NCBI GenBank assembly: GCA_037200125.1
Contig: JBBCGS010000006.1
Location: 434,001 to 498,000 of the forward strand
From: JADGHX01 sp037200125
GTDB taxonomy: Bacteria; Pseudomonadota; Gammaproteobacteria; Steroidobacterales; Steroidobacteraceae
Direction of reading: 5' to 3'
DNA length: 64,000 bases
In this document: piece after piece, positions 11,065-21,590 of the stretch
Layout: every line of letters starts with the position of its first letter
Position numbering within the stretch: position 1 is the stretch's first letter
Translations under genes and position numbers: made by a program
The notes under the pieces: model-generated
Told to the model about the DNA's origin: nothing
What the model saw: the letters and a program-made list of their open reading frames with translations, nothing else
The model's database searches: none

Positions 11065-11518
11065 TTAAATCGACAGCGAGTCGAGCTCGGAAGGCAGGTC
11101 GGTCGTGCTTTCGTCCGCCGCGAGCCACATTTCGCGCCGGCCGTTCCAGCGCGTCTCGTCCCACAGCTCGAAGCGATTACCCCTGACCGATCAGCATCCC
11201 GGACTGCCCGAGGCCGGCGAATTCGCGCAGCTCGGGCGGTATCAGCACTCTCCCAACCCCATCGAGCTCCACGTCGGTGGCATGACCCACCATGAGCCGC
11301 TGCAGCTTGCGCGCCTGAGGGTGCAAGCTCGGCAGGCTCATCAACTTGCGCTCGATGACCTCCCACTCGGGGAGGGCGTACAGAAGGAGGCACTGGTCGC
11401 GATCCACGGTGACGATGAGCTTCCCCTGCGCGCTCTGGACGAGCGTCGGCCGGTAGCGGGTGGGAATAACCATCCGCCCCTTGGCATCCAGGGAAACTTT
11501 CGTTGCGCCGCGAAACAT
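11065..11518 (-). CDS. mraZ: MraZ, transcriptional regulator of the dcw operon (one frameshift)
   Basis: About 150 residues with two SpoVT/AbrB-like repeats. Repeat 1 reads MFRGATKVSLDAKGRMVIPT. Repeat 2 reads VELDGVGRVLIPPELREFA. After LIGQG the frame stops because of one extra G near 11182; removing it gives NRFELWDETRWNGRRE and a stop at 11065. MraZ binds the repeats just upstream and represses its own operon. The start at 11518 is chosen because the preceding in-frame residues are the operator region. Confidence 0.93.
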
Positions 11519-11539
11519 GACCTGAAGGCGAGAATCTCG

Positions 11540-11564
11540 CCCATCTGCTCCCACCATCTCCCAC
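11540..11564 (-). promoter_or_regulatory. MraZ-binding operator repeats
   Basis: On the minus strand two GTGGG boxes (11560-11564, 11550-11554) and a variant ATGGG (11540-11544) lie exactly 10 bases apart, between the -10 element and the mraZ start. This spacing matches the known MraZ operator of GTGGG repeats on one DNA face. Confidence 0.85.
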
Positions 11565-11576
11565 CGAATGACACGA

Positions 11577-11604
11577 ACTATAGACGCACGCCACGCTATG
11601 TCAA
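11577..11604 (-). promoter_or_regulatory. Sigma-70 promoter of the dcw operon
   Basis: On the minus strand TTGACA (11604-11599), a 16-base spacer and TATAGT (11582-11577) precede the MraZ boxes. The inferred start of transcription is near 11570, about 50 bases before mraZ. Confidence 0.75.
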
Positions 11605-11843
11605 TTGAGTCAAGTGCGAAATTCGTCGCAAACCCAAAGACTTATGGTTAATGGGTGAAGCTTTGCAGACAGTGCTGGATGGCTACCGCACTTAACAATC
11701 AGGAGGTTGGGAAGGGAACCTCATACAGTGGTGTAGAACCACCGGTGCTGGATTCCCCGAAGCGCCCGAACGAAGAGTTCTGATGGGCTTACGCAGGCCT
11801 CTTCGCCGCGCTGACCGCCCGGGCGTAGCTACGCGCCGTGGCA

Positions 11844-11871
11844 GGCGGCAAAAACCACGCTTTTTGCCGCC
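11844..11871. terminator. Perfect 11-bp hairpin, second terminator after rnpB
   Basis: GGCGGCAAAAA, loop CCACGC, TTTTTGCCGCC. The stem is perfect and A/T-flanked on both strands, so it can act in both directions. It lies downstream of rnpB on the minus strand. The interval 11605-11843 before it holds no gene I can support. Confidence 0.7.
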
Positions 11872-11893
11872 GTAAACGGAATCGCCGGTCCGG

Positions 11894-11919
11894 AAAAAAT
11901 CGCCAGGACGGCGATTTTT
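11894..11919 (-). terminator. Rho-independent terminator of rnpB
   Basis: Minus strand AAAAATCGCC, loop GTCCT, GGCGATTTTTT: a 10-bp stem ending in a T run, 12 bases after the end of rnpB. Confidence 0.85.
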
Positions 11920-11931
11920 CCCAATAGAGGT

Positions 11932-12318
<387 letters not shown>

Positions 12319-12327
12319 GCGCGCACC

Positions 12328-13149
12328 TTACGGGGCGTCCTCGGTTTTAGCCAGCTTCATCGCCAAGGCATAGGCGTCGTTACGGCGGGCGCCCGTCAAC
12401 TGCGCGGCCACTGCCGCTGCCCGGCCCGGCGGAAGCTCCTTCACGAGCAAGGCCACTACTTTTTCGAGCTGGAGCGCGTCGCTCTTGCTACCGCCGTCGC
12501 GCGCGCCCTCTACAACAATGGTGATTTCACCTCGTGCGAAATTCGGCTCCGTTTTCGCCTGTTCCACTAGCTCGGCGAGCGTGCCTCGATAGGTAGTCTC
12601 ATGCGCCTTCGTCAGTTCGCGGGCGACCGCCGCACGGCGCTCCGCACCGAATACCGCAGCGAAATCGACGAGACATTCTTCGATGCGATGAGGCGCCTCG
12701 AAAAACACTAGCGTTCGCGTATCGGCAGCAACGTCTTCGAGTCGCGTGCGTCGCTCACCTGCACGCGCCGGCAGAAATCCTTCGAAACAAAATCGATCCG
12801 TAGGCAACCCCGCAACCGCAAGCGCTGCAGTAATCGCGGAAGGCCCCGGTACAACGCGAACGTCGCACCCCGCGCGGGTAGCCTCGCGTACGAGCTCGTA
12901 ACCGGGATCCGACAGCAGCGGTGTCCCGGCGTCACTCACCAGCGCGATCGTCGCGCCCGACTCGAGCCGCGCAAGCAACTCAGGCACGCGGCTTGACTCA
13001 TTGTGTGCATGCAATGACACCAGCGGGCGCGACACGCCGATCGCTTTCAGCAGCGCACCGGTATGACGCGTGTCCTCCGCCGCGATCAAGTCGGCGGCTG
13101 CCAACACTTCCTGCGCTCGCGGGCTGAGATCGCTCAAATTTCCGATCGG
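12328..13149 (-). pseudogene. rsmI: RsmI, 16S rRNA 2'-O-ribose C1402 methyltransferase, start missing
   Basis: Everything from PIGNLSDLSPRAQEVL to the C terminus matches RsmI: AAEDTRHTGALLKAIG, LVSDAGTPLLSDPGYELV, VVPGPSAITAALA, FFEAPHRIEECL. RsmI normally begins with a short strand reading like LYVVATPIGN. Here the residues before PIGN are unrelated, and no other frame supplies them. The upstream in-frame ATG (13227) would give a 299-residue chimera starting inside a receptor gene fragment. The sequence therefore joins two unrelated loci near 13150, by rearrangement or misassembly. If real, the SAM-binding N-terminal strand is lost. RsmI partners RsmH at C1402. Confidence 0.85.
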
Positions 13150-13159
13150 AGGTTCTGCA

Positions 13160-14379
13160 TCACCTCCCAATCCCAATGGCGGCGATGCGGCCCGCGAAAC
13201 CGAAGTTGCTCCACAACTGCGAAACATCAGTCAACTGATCGTTACGGCCGGCGGAGAGAGTCAGCCATCTGATCCTCACATCCCGACCGAATGGATTGTT
13301 GGAACTGCCGGCCGGGATGGCAAAGCCGCCGTTATACAGGCCGAAAGTGGTATTCGTTTGCAGGCCATAACCCCCTATCGGGGCATCGTTGTTGCGCTTG
13401 GAATAAAAAGGCCTGGCCCTTGAAGGTGATGTCGTCGGTGATGTTGTAGTGACCCAGCGCGCCGATATCACGGATGGTGCTTCCGGTGTTCAACACGTTG
13501 ATGCCGGCGGCATTGGCGTTGAACAAGGGACAATTCGGCGCCACATTCGCGCCGCCGTCATTCGGGTAACAGGCCAGAGTGACATTGCCCGGCCACGATC
13601 CGGCCACCGGGGCCCTACCTCCGAACCCCCGCGGATCACCTGAGTGGACGTGAGCTGAGTCACCGGGTTGACCATGAAGTCGCGGGCATTGGAGAAGATG
13701 ATTTTCTTATCCAGGTAATCCGCGCTGACGACCACTGATCCGTGCTCGTCACCAAAGCCGAACTTGCTGGAAAGCTGATATGAATTGCCATCACCCTCGC
13801 CGGAAATACCGTACTGGCCGGTGACTGAGAAAAACCCTTGAAGTTCTCGTCGAGAATGAAATTCACCACGCCGGCCACCGCGTCGCTGCCGTAGGTGGGG
13901 CCGGCGGCCGTCGCGCTCGACATCGACGCGCGCAATCAGGCTCCGCGGGAATCATGCTGATGTCCACAGGGGTACCCTGGTTGCCCACGGCGTCGCTGAA
14001 GCCCGCCCATGCGACGACCATTGACCAGCGTCAGCGTCCGCTGCACGCCCATGTTGCGCATGTTCAAGCTCTGCAGGCCGCCGCCGCCGATATTCAGGTC
14101 GGTACTGTTGCCGCTGGCGAACTCCGGCAGGTTGCGAAAGGCCTGCGTGATTTCGAGCACGCCCGTGGCCTGGAGCGACTCCGGAGCCACAGTGGTGATC
14201 GGCACAGGGGAAGTCAGATCATTCTGTTGTTTGATCAGCGTTCCGGTGACGACTACCGACTGGATTTCATCTACGGATGCCTCACCCTCCGCGGCCTGCG
14301 AGATCCCAACCTTACCCGCCATCCCCAGGACGAGACTTGTGCCTACGATCAGAAGCGGTTTTTTATTCACAGAAATCAT
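13160..14379 (-). pseudogene. TonB-dependent receptor, 5' half, multiply frameshifted
   Basis: The first piece (14379-13936) has a signal peptide, a TonB-box-like VDEIQSVVVTGTLI, and plug-domain motifs ITQAFRNLPEF and RTLTLVNGRRM. Later pieces in shifting frames give TYGSDAVAGVVNFIL, the classic end of the plug, then barrel strands ending FGFAGRIAAIGIGR at 13160. At least four frame changes occur, and the C-terminal half of the barrel is absent because the gene stops at the rsmI breakpoint. The frameshifts may be sequence errors as in the dcw genes; the truncation is separate. Substrate unknown. Confidence 0.8.
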
Positions 14380-14435
14380 GATTCCCCCCTCTTGAATTTC
14401 TCGAGCGGCAAACTGCTATCCGCGCTATGTCACCT

Positions 14436-15817
14436 TTATGGCGCGAGGCGGATGACACCCACATCATTTTCGATCGGGATCTTGGTGCCCCACTGCGCGG
14501 ATTCTTTCTCTATCGTGGCGAGGATGCGCCTGGCGTCTTCACCCGTAGCGATCTTGGAACCGCCAAACGCCGGCGTCGGATCGATGATGGTGACGAGCGG
14601 GTATATCCGCACCACACTGGGCTTGCCGTTCTTGAACTCGGTTACGCTGACGGCGTTGTCGAAGAAGCCGGTTCGTTGACGATAGGCCGGATCACTGGCG
14701 GTCTCCGGAGAGCCGAAGGTGAAGAACAGGCTGCTCAAGCCGTAGAAGATCGGCTTGCCCTTGTAGATCTCGACGCCACCCAGGATGTGGGGGCCAGAAC
14801 GGACGACGATATCCGCACCCGCGTCGATCGCTTGATGGAACAACTCCGGCTGGAACTCCGCCGCCGAGGACCGCGAGCCCGTGCTCCCCACCCTCGTGCG
14901 CATGAATGGAAAACGCCACCAGATCGTAGTTGCGCTTGGCGTTGGTGATGGATGAGAGGACCGCGCTCCGATCATCCTTGTCGACCAGGTAGGCTAACTT
15001 GCCGCCCGGCCCCGCACGGTAGGTGGCGCCACCAACGGTGACCGCACCGGGCGCATCGTCACGCACGCCGCTATTGGGGTTCCACCAAGCGGCACCGACT
15101 CGGCTCATCAGCTCCATCTGCTGCTCGGGTCAATTCCATCAGCACTCTGGCCCGCAGCACACTGATGCCCGGACGCGGCTTGATGGCGCCTACCCCATCG
15201 AAAGCCACGCTGGCAGGGTTGAAAGTGGAGGCCGTAGCGATCACGCGACGTTGCCTCGAGGGGAATAGAAAACCCCGGGCTTGCGAGCCTCACTGAGGCT
15301 GGCACCCGGCACCGGCCTGGACCAGACCGGCGGCCTCGACGTTGGCGAGCGTGGCAACCAGCCCCTCCTGCCCCAGTCGCCTGCGTGATTGTTGGCCATC
15401 GATACCAGGTCGATGCCCATTGCCTTGAAATCACGTTCCAACGCGGTGGAAAAACGCGGGTAGCCGCCGCCATTCTGGGCGGCGTAGGTGACGGTTCCGG
15501 GGCCCGGCAGATCGAAGGCCGATGATTCATGATTGGCGAAGGCGACATCGGCATCCTGCAACAGCTTCAACATCTTGTTGAGCTCGGGATGGCCCAGCTG
15601 GCTGAACGGAATCCGATTGAACAAATCGCCACCGGCGGCGAAGGTGAAGCCGTCGACTACCCTGGCGCGGCTGATATCCACGTCCTTGGGGGAAACCGGA
15701 GCACGAACCCCTGGTGCCGTGGCTCCTCTGCCAGCATCCGCTGCGCGCGCTACCTGTGCCTGCGCCACCGTAGCCAACACCAATTACACTCGCGACCAGC
15801 AAGCATCTCGCAATCAT
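14436..15817 (-). pseudogene. CapA-family (calcineurin-like fold) secreted protein, frameshifted
   Basis: The start is the ATG at 15817 (MIARCLLVASVIGV), a signal peptide. CapA/PgsA-family motifs follow in order: FTFAAGGDLFNRIP, DVAFANHESSAF, IDLVSMANNHAGDWG, FSIHAHEGGEHG, DIVVRSGPHILGGVEIY and IFYGLSSLFFTFG. These form the metal-binding core of the PGA_cap domain. Frame changes occur near 15782, 15370, 15240, 15130 and 14890. All core motifs survive, so this may be an intact gene read badly. CapA proteins act in poly-gamma-glutamate or capsule metabolism; the role here is unknown. Confidence 0.75.
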
Positions 15818-16490
15818 GGCGCTACCCCCCCCGCTCTCTTGATGTAAATCATGAATTCCCCCTGCTTTCACCCAGCGGGAATTTCTGTATTTCTTTTTTC
15901 CGTACACAAAGAGGGGGTTAAGAAACGCACCAGGCAACAAGCACTTCGGCGACGGTGAGCCCGCCTGCCGCTGTGGCGCAAATGAGATCCGCATCCGCGG
16001 GGTGAACCGGAGCACGCAAGCCGCTTCCGGAAGGCAACCATCGCCAGCGTGAGATCACGCTCTCATTCTTGTTTCATCCCCCCACTGAGCATTGCCCGAC
16101 GATAGGTAAGAGCGGCGGCTTTAACAAGCGCCACGTGAATATCGTTATTGCCGATGCCGATATTCCGGCTGTCTGTACTTCGATACGGGTTACTGACGAT
16201 GCGGGGACCGTAAACAATACCCAGGAAAACGGCGATGTGACCTGACTGAGCGGATTCAGGGGACAGGAGGGCAAGAGCTCGGCACATGCCTGTGCGCGGA
16301 AAGTGGGAGGCAATGCGGTAAGCTGAGCGATCGCGCTCGTCGTTGCGAGCGCGGCCACTCAGCGCAAACCATCGTCAGGCATCCTGAAGCAGATCCGCCT
16401 TGATGTTCACGCCGAGAACGGGCTCATCCGATGCATGGTCATCGCCCTTCGACAGCTTATGGAACGGCAGGCGCACATCAGTCCTTCGTG
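15818..16490. other. Gene-free interval with a block shared with 18.74-18.94 kb
   Basis: No convincing gene. About 250 bases upstream of the CapA start lies a block (roughly 16070-16232) with two short matches, in the same order, to the interval upstream of the beta-helix gene: GATGCCGATATTCC (16153-16166) and ACAATACCCAGGAAAACGG (16214-16232). Possible common 5' leader or regulatory region. Confidence 0.4.
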
Positions 16491-18525
16491 CTACCGCGGC
16501 CCGTAGTGCGGAGCGGGTGCACCGAATTCGAGAGCCCCCAGATCGGGCGCGCTGCCTACAGGACCGTCATTGATGTTCGGCAGGAGCACACCCTTGTCGA
16601 TCGCAGCGCCGCCGGCTTTCAACCGGAAATTCAGCGTGCCCACGTCGAACACGCGCGTCGGATCTTCGTAGCTCGCTGGCGAGACATTCTCGAATGCGTC
16701 GTAACCGATCTCGATGCTATGGGTATCCTGGCCCGTGGCCTGCGCGTACTCCTTGAGTGTCGCGTACGTGCGCTCCTCCAGCTCCCCGCTGTAGTCGGGC
16801 GTCTTGTCGCTGAATGGCGGGGAGATCCAGCCGTAGCGATAAGGTGCGCGCGCGCCCGACCTGAAACCGTTGTAGTCCGAGCTCGAGGCATTCGTGAAGG
16901 CACCCACGACGAATGCAGGATCGGTTGGATTTTCCGACAGGATCAGGTTGTTCCGAAACTGCAGGTTGGCCCCCCCCAGCGCCAAGCCCTTGGCGGGATT
17001 GCGGCCGTACACCGCGCCAAAGAAGGTGTTGTGATAGAACACCGCAGCGGTCGGCGTGGTCAGCTTGAGCGCGGCAAAAATGCTGGGGTCGTGATAGATG
17101 ATATTGCGGATGAAGTACGCGAGGCCCCACACCGGCTGCGCCGAAAACCCGCTACCGGCTGCGTTGACGCACAAGTTGCGATAGACACGGATGTTGTAGA
17201 GGGCACCGTCGGTCTCGACGCAGTCGTCGTGCACGAGCGAGATGTCGTTGTTGTAGAAGTCGTTCGAAACCGGCATGCGCTCGCGAATCATGTTCGGGTA
17301 ACCATCTGGCAGCCCGTACGTCGCGAAATCGATACCGTCGTGAAAGTAGCGCACGCGGTTGTAGGCTACCACGTGACCCGAGCCATAAAGCTTGACCGCA
17401 TACTGTGACAACTGCTGCGTGAGCTCCTTGCGCATCCCCGGCACCTTGTCGAACGGCGGCCCGGATGGAAAACCCCACCAGCGTCTTGGGGTCGACTTTG
17501 CCGATGAACTCGTTGTCGGCGATGTAGAAGTCGCCCGAACCCGACCAGTCGGTGTGAACGCCCACGCCGACGTGATCGAATTTGCTGTGCTTGACGGTCA
17601 GTCCACGGGAGCCGGTAATCCCCTTGATTCCCGCCTCGATCGCGACATCCGTGTCGCGGAACGTGATGCCTTCGAAATAGATGTGGTTGCCGCCCATCAC
17701 ATTGAACAGCGTGTGATTGCCGGCACCGTCGAAGATCGCTTCCCCGTCGCCGGCCGCCTTGATCACGATCGGCTTGTCGGCCGTGCCACTGAAGGTCAGA
17801 TAGTAAGTGCCGTCCCCGGTCGTTCCGCAGCACTCGCCAGGTCCCCCGCGACCGGTGATCTTCCGGGAACTGCTTCCATAGTAAGTGCGGTTCTCGCGGT
17901 ACACCCCCGCATGCACCAGAATCGTGTCGCCGGGTTGCACCCGTGCAGGACTCACATTGTAGTGATCAGCCGCAGCAATGCCGTCATACCACGCGGCATA
18001 CAGGCCGTAGAACGCAGGCTGCTCGTATGGGCCGCGATTCTCGTAAGGATAGACGTGATAAACGTGACCGCCGGCCGCGGGCATGGGCTCCGGGCGCGTA
18101 TGAGCCGTGACGATCTTCTGCGCGGTGCCCGACACGCCATCCGGATCGGACAGCACGAACCGACAGTCGTATTCGGCGCCCGGTTCGAGATCGAAAATGC
18201 TGCCGACGAAAACATTGGGAGCAACGAACTCGCCAGGCCCCTTGTTGCGCTCGTTGTGCAGACGGATCAGCGGCTGGGCCTCTTTCCAAGCGCTCTCGCC
18301 ATGCTTGCGGTAGGAGACCGCCACGACTGCATTGCGATTGTCGTCGCCCTGCACGTACCACTCGAAACCGAGGGCCTGCAGTGTCGCGGGCTCTGCCACG
18401 AACTGACCCACCGTGACACGGTTGATGGCCGCGGTCGCAGCATCAATCCCAGCCGAAGCGAAGAGACCGGCGAACAGGATGCACACCGCACCAAGACCCC
18501 GGATCTGATAGTGGCTGGTCGTCAT
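16491..18525 (-). CDS. Secreted parallel beta-helix protein (one frameshift)
   Basis: The start is taken at 18525, giving a signal peptide (about residues 8-30, IRGLGAVCILFAGLF). Next come a fibronectin-like N-terminal domain and then PGDTILVHAGVYREN, the usual first rung of right-handed beta-helix proteins. Further rungs are KPIVIKAAGDGEAIFDG, NHIYFEGITFRDTD and DFYIADNEFIGK. A single extra T in a TTTT run near 17473 shifts the frame; the rest reads PPFDKVPGMRKEL to the C terminus with more rungs. Fold resembles polysaccharide lyases or mannuronan epimerases; no catalytic residues can be assigned, so substrate is unknown. About 677 residues when repaired. Confidence 0.75.
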
Positions 18526-19008
18526 AAATCTACCCCTACTACTTCTTTGAGCGGCAACGTCTGTGCCCCTTTTCGGCACACCATTCGTCATCCGTGGCCG
18601 CACTGAGCAACGATTCGGCAATTCTTTCTCGCGCCTCGATCAGTTCGAACCCTGATATCGGCTCTATGAGCGGGTTGACGGAAACCGGCAGATCGCCGCC
18701 GCTGAAGATTGCTTCTTCATTTTGGTTCACCCCCCTCAACTACATGGCGACGGTAGGCAAGAACGCTGCCTGCCACAATCTCACCATACGGATATCTGAT
18801 ATCGTCGATGCGGATATTCCATCCGCACCTCGATCAGCGGCGTTTCTCAACGTCCGATAGATGACCCACGAGGCCTGGGCATCCGGTCGCCGCAGGTAGC
18901 AGTCTTTATCCTGGTACTGAAGACAATACCCAGGAAACGGCTACTCCGGGGGTTGTTGACCAGAATCGATCCGACGAGCACCGCCCTGAATCGATCCCGA
19001 TATCCGCA
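18526..19008. other. Gene-free interval with the second copy of the shared upstream block
   Basis: GATGCGGATATTCC (18807-18820) and ACAATACCCAGGAAACGG (18923-18940) match the block at 16.15-16.23 kb. A 66-codon frame at 18539-18739 (minus) reads FELIEARERIAESLL but has no family match I recognise and no good ribosome site, so I do not call it. Confidence 0.4.
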
Positions 19009-19956
19009 TCACATCAGCATCGCGGCAATGCGCGTGATCGACCAGTAGGCCGCGACACTGCCGATCGCATACAGGGCGGCCGTACGAGCGGCACCGAACT
19101 GCAACTGGCGCGAGAACGCCCGATAAATCGCAAACGAAATCGCCACTACGAGCAGCTGGCCCAACTCCACGCCGACGTTGAACGTCGACAGCGCCACCGC
19201 CAGATGCTCCTGCGGCAGCCCGATTTCCTTCAGCGCACCGGCGAATCCCAGCCCATGCACGAGCCCGAACAACAATGCCACCAGCGCGGGCCAGCGCTTC
19301 GACAGCGTCATCTCGTTGCGAAGCGCTTCGCCGGCGACGAGCATGATCGACAACGCAATGGTCGCTTCCACCGGCGGCGGCCGAAGCGTCAGCAACCCGA
19401 GCGCGCTGAGCGCGAGCGTCAAACTGTGCGCCGCCGTGAACGCTGTGATCGTGAACAGCAGTCGTTTGTTGAATCCTACGAGAAACAGCAATGCCAGCAC
19501 GAATGCGAGATGGTCATAGCCGGTGAGGATGTGCTCGACGCCCAATACCGAGTAGGCGCGCGCGATCTCGCCCATCCCACGCTGGTCGTCGGCCGAACCG
19601 AACAGTTGCACCGCGGGTTGAGCGGACGTGAGCGAATACACGCGACTGCGCCCATCGAGCCAATACACCTTCGCTATCGCGACGGAGAACGACCTGCCGA
19701 TGCCCTTCACCGCCAGCGTGCCGCGCAAGCCCGCCGGACCACAATGCACGATGGCTTCGTCCGCCTGGCATGCATCGGGCCAGTGCACAGACAGCTCTCC
19801 TGCCGCGGGCTGCTCGGTCGCGACCCACGTCCACAGGAACTCGCCCCTGGCGCTCTCGCGCAACTCGAGCTCCGCCATCGTCATCTCGTGCGCGCTCGAG
19901 TGCGCCGACCACAACCCCGCGAGGGCCAGGAACAACAGCGCGAACGCGTGCTTCAT
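19009..19956 (-). CDS. HupE/UreJ-2 family membrane protein
   Basis: 315 residues. A signal peptide ending SAHSSAHEMT is followed by a periplasmic domain (to about residue 135) and then the HupE/UreJ-2 membrane core: GVEHILTGYDHLAFVLALL, AFTAAHSLTLALSALG, MLVAGEALRN, LFGLVHGLGFAGAL and FNVGVELGQL. The conserved His residues in EHILTGYDHL, TAAHSLT and VHGLGFA are typical and suggest metal handling. It overlaps the rotamase-like gene upstream by four bases (ATGA); these two gene types often occur together. Exact transport substrate is not established. Confidence 0.85.
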   Translation of the reverse strand: MKHAFALLFLALAGLWSAHSSAHEMTMAELELRESARGEFLWTWVATEQPAAGELSVHWPDACQADEAIVHCGPAGLRGTLAVKGIGRSFSVAIAKVYWLDGRSRVYSLTSAQPAVQLFGSADDQRGMGEIARAYSVLGVEHILTGYDHLAFVLALLFLVGFNKRLLFTITAFTAAHSLTLALSALGLLTLRPPPVEATIALSIMLVAGEALRNEMTLSKRWPALVALLFGLVHGLGFAGALKEIGLPQEHLAVALSTFNVGVELGQLLVVAISFAIYRAFSRQLQFGAARTAALYAIGSVAAYWSITRIAAMLM

Positions 19957-20597
19957 TCCGCCGCCTTTCCAGCAGAATTGGCTGTGGCTGAAACACCTGT
20001 GGATTGGCCGCCGGTCACTTTGACGGTGTACCGCTTCTCCATTGCGAGCACGGCGGCCGAACGCTGCTCAGCCATCGTCGCGTCGATCCAGTCCTGCAAG
20101 ACGATGGCACCCACCTTGTCGAAGTCCGCCGGCGCACCGGGCTGATCGTACTTCGCGCGATTCTCGTCGAACCACTCGCGCAGCGTCTTCTCGTCGAAGG
20201 TCGGGGTCGTCAGGCCCGTTTCGATCAGGTTGAGCATCTTGAAGATCACCCGATCGCGAATCGCCGGGTCGCCCTTGTCGATCTGCATGGCGATGCCTTC
20301 GCGATAGAGCACTTCATTGTCCAGCCAGCCCCGCCGCAGCGTGTGCAGCTCCTCGGCGTCGGGATCGCGACCGCGTTCCTGCCTGAAGACCTCGCGGGCG
20401 CGCTGATCCACGCTGGCGTCCACTGTAATCGTATGCGGGTCGTCGGTGCGACCGGCGAGTACGTGATCCACCGCGAACAGCACCGCGCCGAGCACGATGA
20501 AATGCAGCAGCGGCTCGCGCATCCAGGTGCGCAAGCGCGGGTATCGGTCCGGAGTGGGGACCGTGTGTGTGCTGGAAGCAGGTAGAACAGTCGACAT
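19953..20597 (-). CDS. Peptidyl-prolyl isomerase-like membrane protein lacking the catalytic domain
   Basis: 214 residues. One membrane helix (about residues 31-47, LLHFIVLGAVLFAVDHV) precedes the SurA/PpiD-like N-terminal region with RRGWLDNEVLYREGIAM and RDRVIFKMLN. Relatives that partner HupE genes continue into a parvulin-type rotamase domain. Here RAKYDQP runs straight into GAPADFDKVGAIVLQDWID, the C-terminal tail of the family, so roughly the whole rotamase domain is missing. This could be a genuine internal deletion in frame or an assembly collapse. Without the domain it cannot isomerise prolines. It is the first gene of a two-gene unit with the HupE-like gene. Confidence 0.65.
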   Translation of the reverse strand: MSTVLPASSTHTVPTPDRYPRLRTWMREPLLHFIVLGAVLFAVDHVLAGRTDDPHTITVDASVDQRAREVFRQERGRDPDAEELHTLRRGWLDNEVLYREGIAMQIDKGDPAIRDRVIFKMLNLIETGLTTPTFDEKTLREWFDENRAKYDQPGAPADFDKVGAIVLQDWIDATMAEQRSAAVLAMEKRYTVKVTGGQSTGVSATANSAGKAAE

Positions 20598-20808
20598 AGC
20601 CCACCTCTACGCGTTGACGAGAGAGCGCCGCACGTTGACCCGATTGCACCAGCAGCGTCGCTCTGATGCGGCGAATCCGGCGACGTCAGTTGTCGAGATC
20701 ACTTCGCACAGGGGGGCAGCCAGGACAACACGAAGGCCAACCCACTCCCGGCAATCGCGACCGGCAACGCCTTCGACAATACACCGGACGAACCGATTCT
20801 TCCGATGG

Positions 20809-21126
20809 TCACCGCCACACCGACCGCGCAAGGCCAGGGGGTAGAGCAGCGGCGACACTGTATAACCGCGTCTCGGCTTGGGAGTGCGGCGGTGACGCTG
20901 CCCCCCGCGGCAGAATGTTTAGATCTCCACGCGGCTCGGGTCCGAGCAACAAGGATTTCAAACTGGGGCGCGCGCGCTCGCGTAAGTCTCGCCACTCGCT
21001 CACTGGCAGAAGCACCGCCGCCTCGACGCCGCGCAGTGTGACGACCTGGGGTCCCTCGGTCAGGCTCGCCTTTAGTAACTCGCTGAAGCGAGCTTTTGCG
21101 TCCTGCACCTGCCATGTCTTCTTCAT
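20809..21126 (-). CDS. Phd/YefM-type antitoxin, orphan
   Basis: The first 55 residues are a clear Phd/YefM antitoxin: MKKTWQVQDAKARFSELLKA, then EAAVLLPVSEWRDLRE. Family members end soon after a DL-P-RG motif, seen here as DLNILPRGAASP near residue 72. The remaining 33 residues look unrelated, so the 3' end is probably replaced at a junction. No PIN-domain or other toxin gene follows. The product could still bind DNA through its N-terminal domain. The interval 20598-20808 downstream holds no supported gene. Confidence 0.7.
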   Translation of the reverse strand: MKKTWQVQDAKARFSELLKASLTEGPQVVTLRGVEAAVLLPVSEWRDLRERARPSLKSLLLGPEPRGDLNILPRGAASPPHSQAETRLYSVAAALPPGLARSVWR

Positions 21127-21590
21127 GACTGGCCTCTCGATAACTAGTCAGAAATCCAGTCAGATGACGAGATGCCGTCAAGCTATCGTGCACGCGGAGC
21201 TGACGGGAAACGAGCCCTCCAGTTTCGACGGTGTCCGTCAAACGACCAGGCGAGCGGCCATCGCTCGCAAAGCGCTCCGTCGTGAAGACGTGCCCGCCAC
21301 GGCGTGCCGCGTAAAGACCTGTACGGGAAGAGCATCGCGGTGCAGAGTCGCCTAGTCATTCCGGCAGTTCGCATCGGTACATTTCTCGCTGTCGTGCCGG
21401 CAGTTCATATTCACGAGTGAATTTCGTTTCGAGCGCTGACACTGCTTTTCGAAGCCATCACGACGTGTGTAGCATCCGTGATGTACTCCGAAGCGAGGCC
21501 CGCCTCGACGGCAATCGAGACGCGCCGCTGAGCCCTTGCAAGGCTGTGATCGGCGAACTCGGCGAGATAAAGCGCGCAGGCTAGATCGAG
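21127..21590. other. Intergenic, no gene seen
   Basis: No frame on either strand shows a recognisable domain or good start. The upstream region of both the Phd antitoxin (leftward) and the TnsA-like gene (rightward) must lie here. Confidence 0.4.

Noticed and set aside
16063..16358. Small minus-strand frames upstream of the CapA-like gene
   Set aside because: No family features or ribosome site; the region is better described as a block shared with 18.74-18.94 kb.
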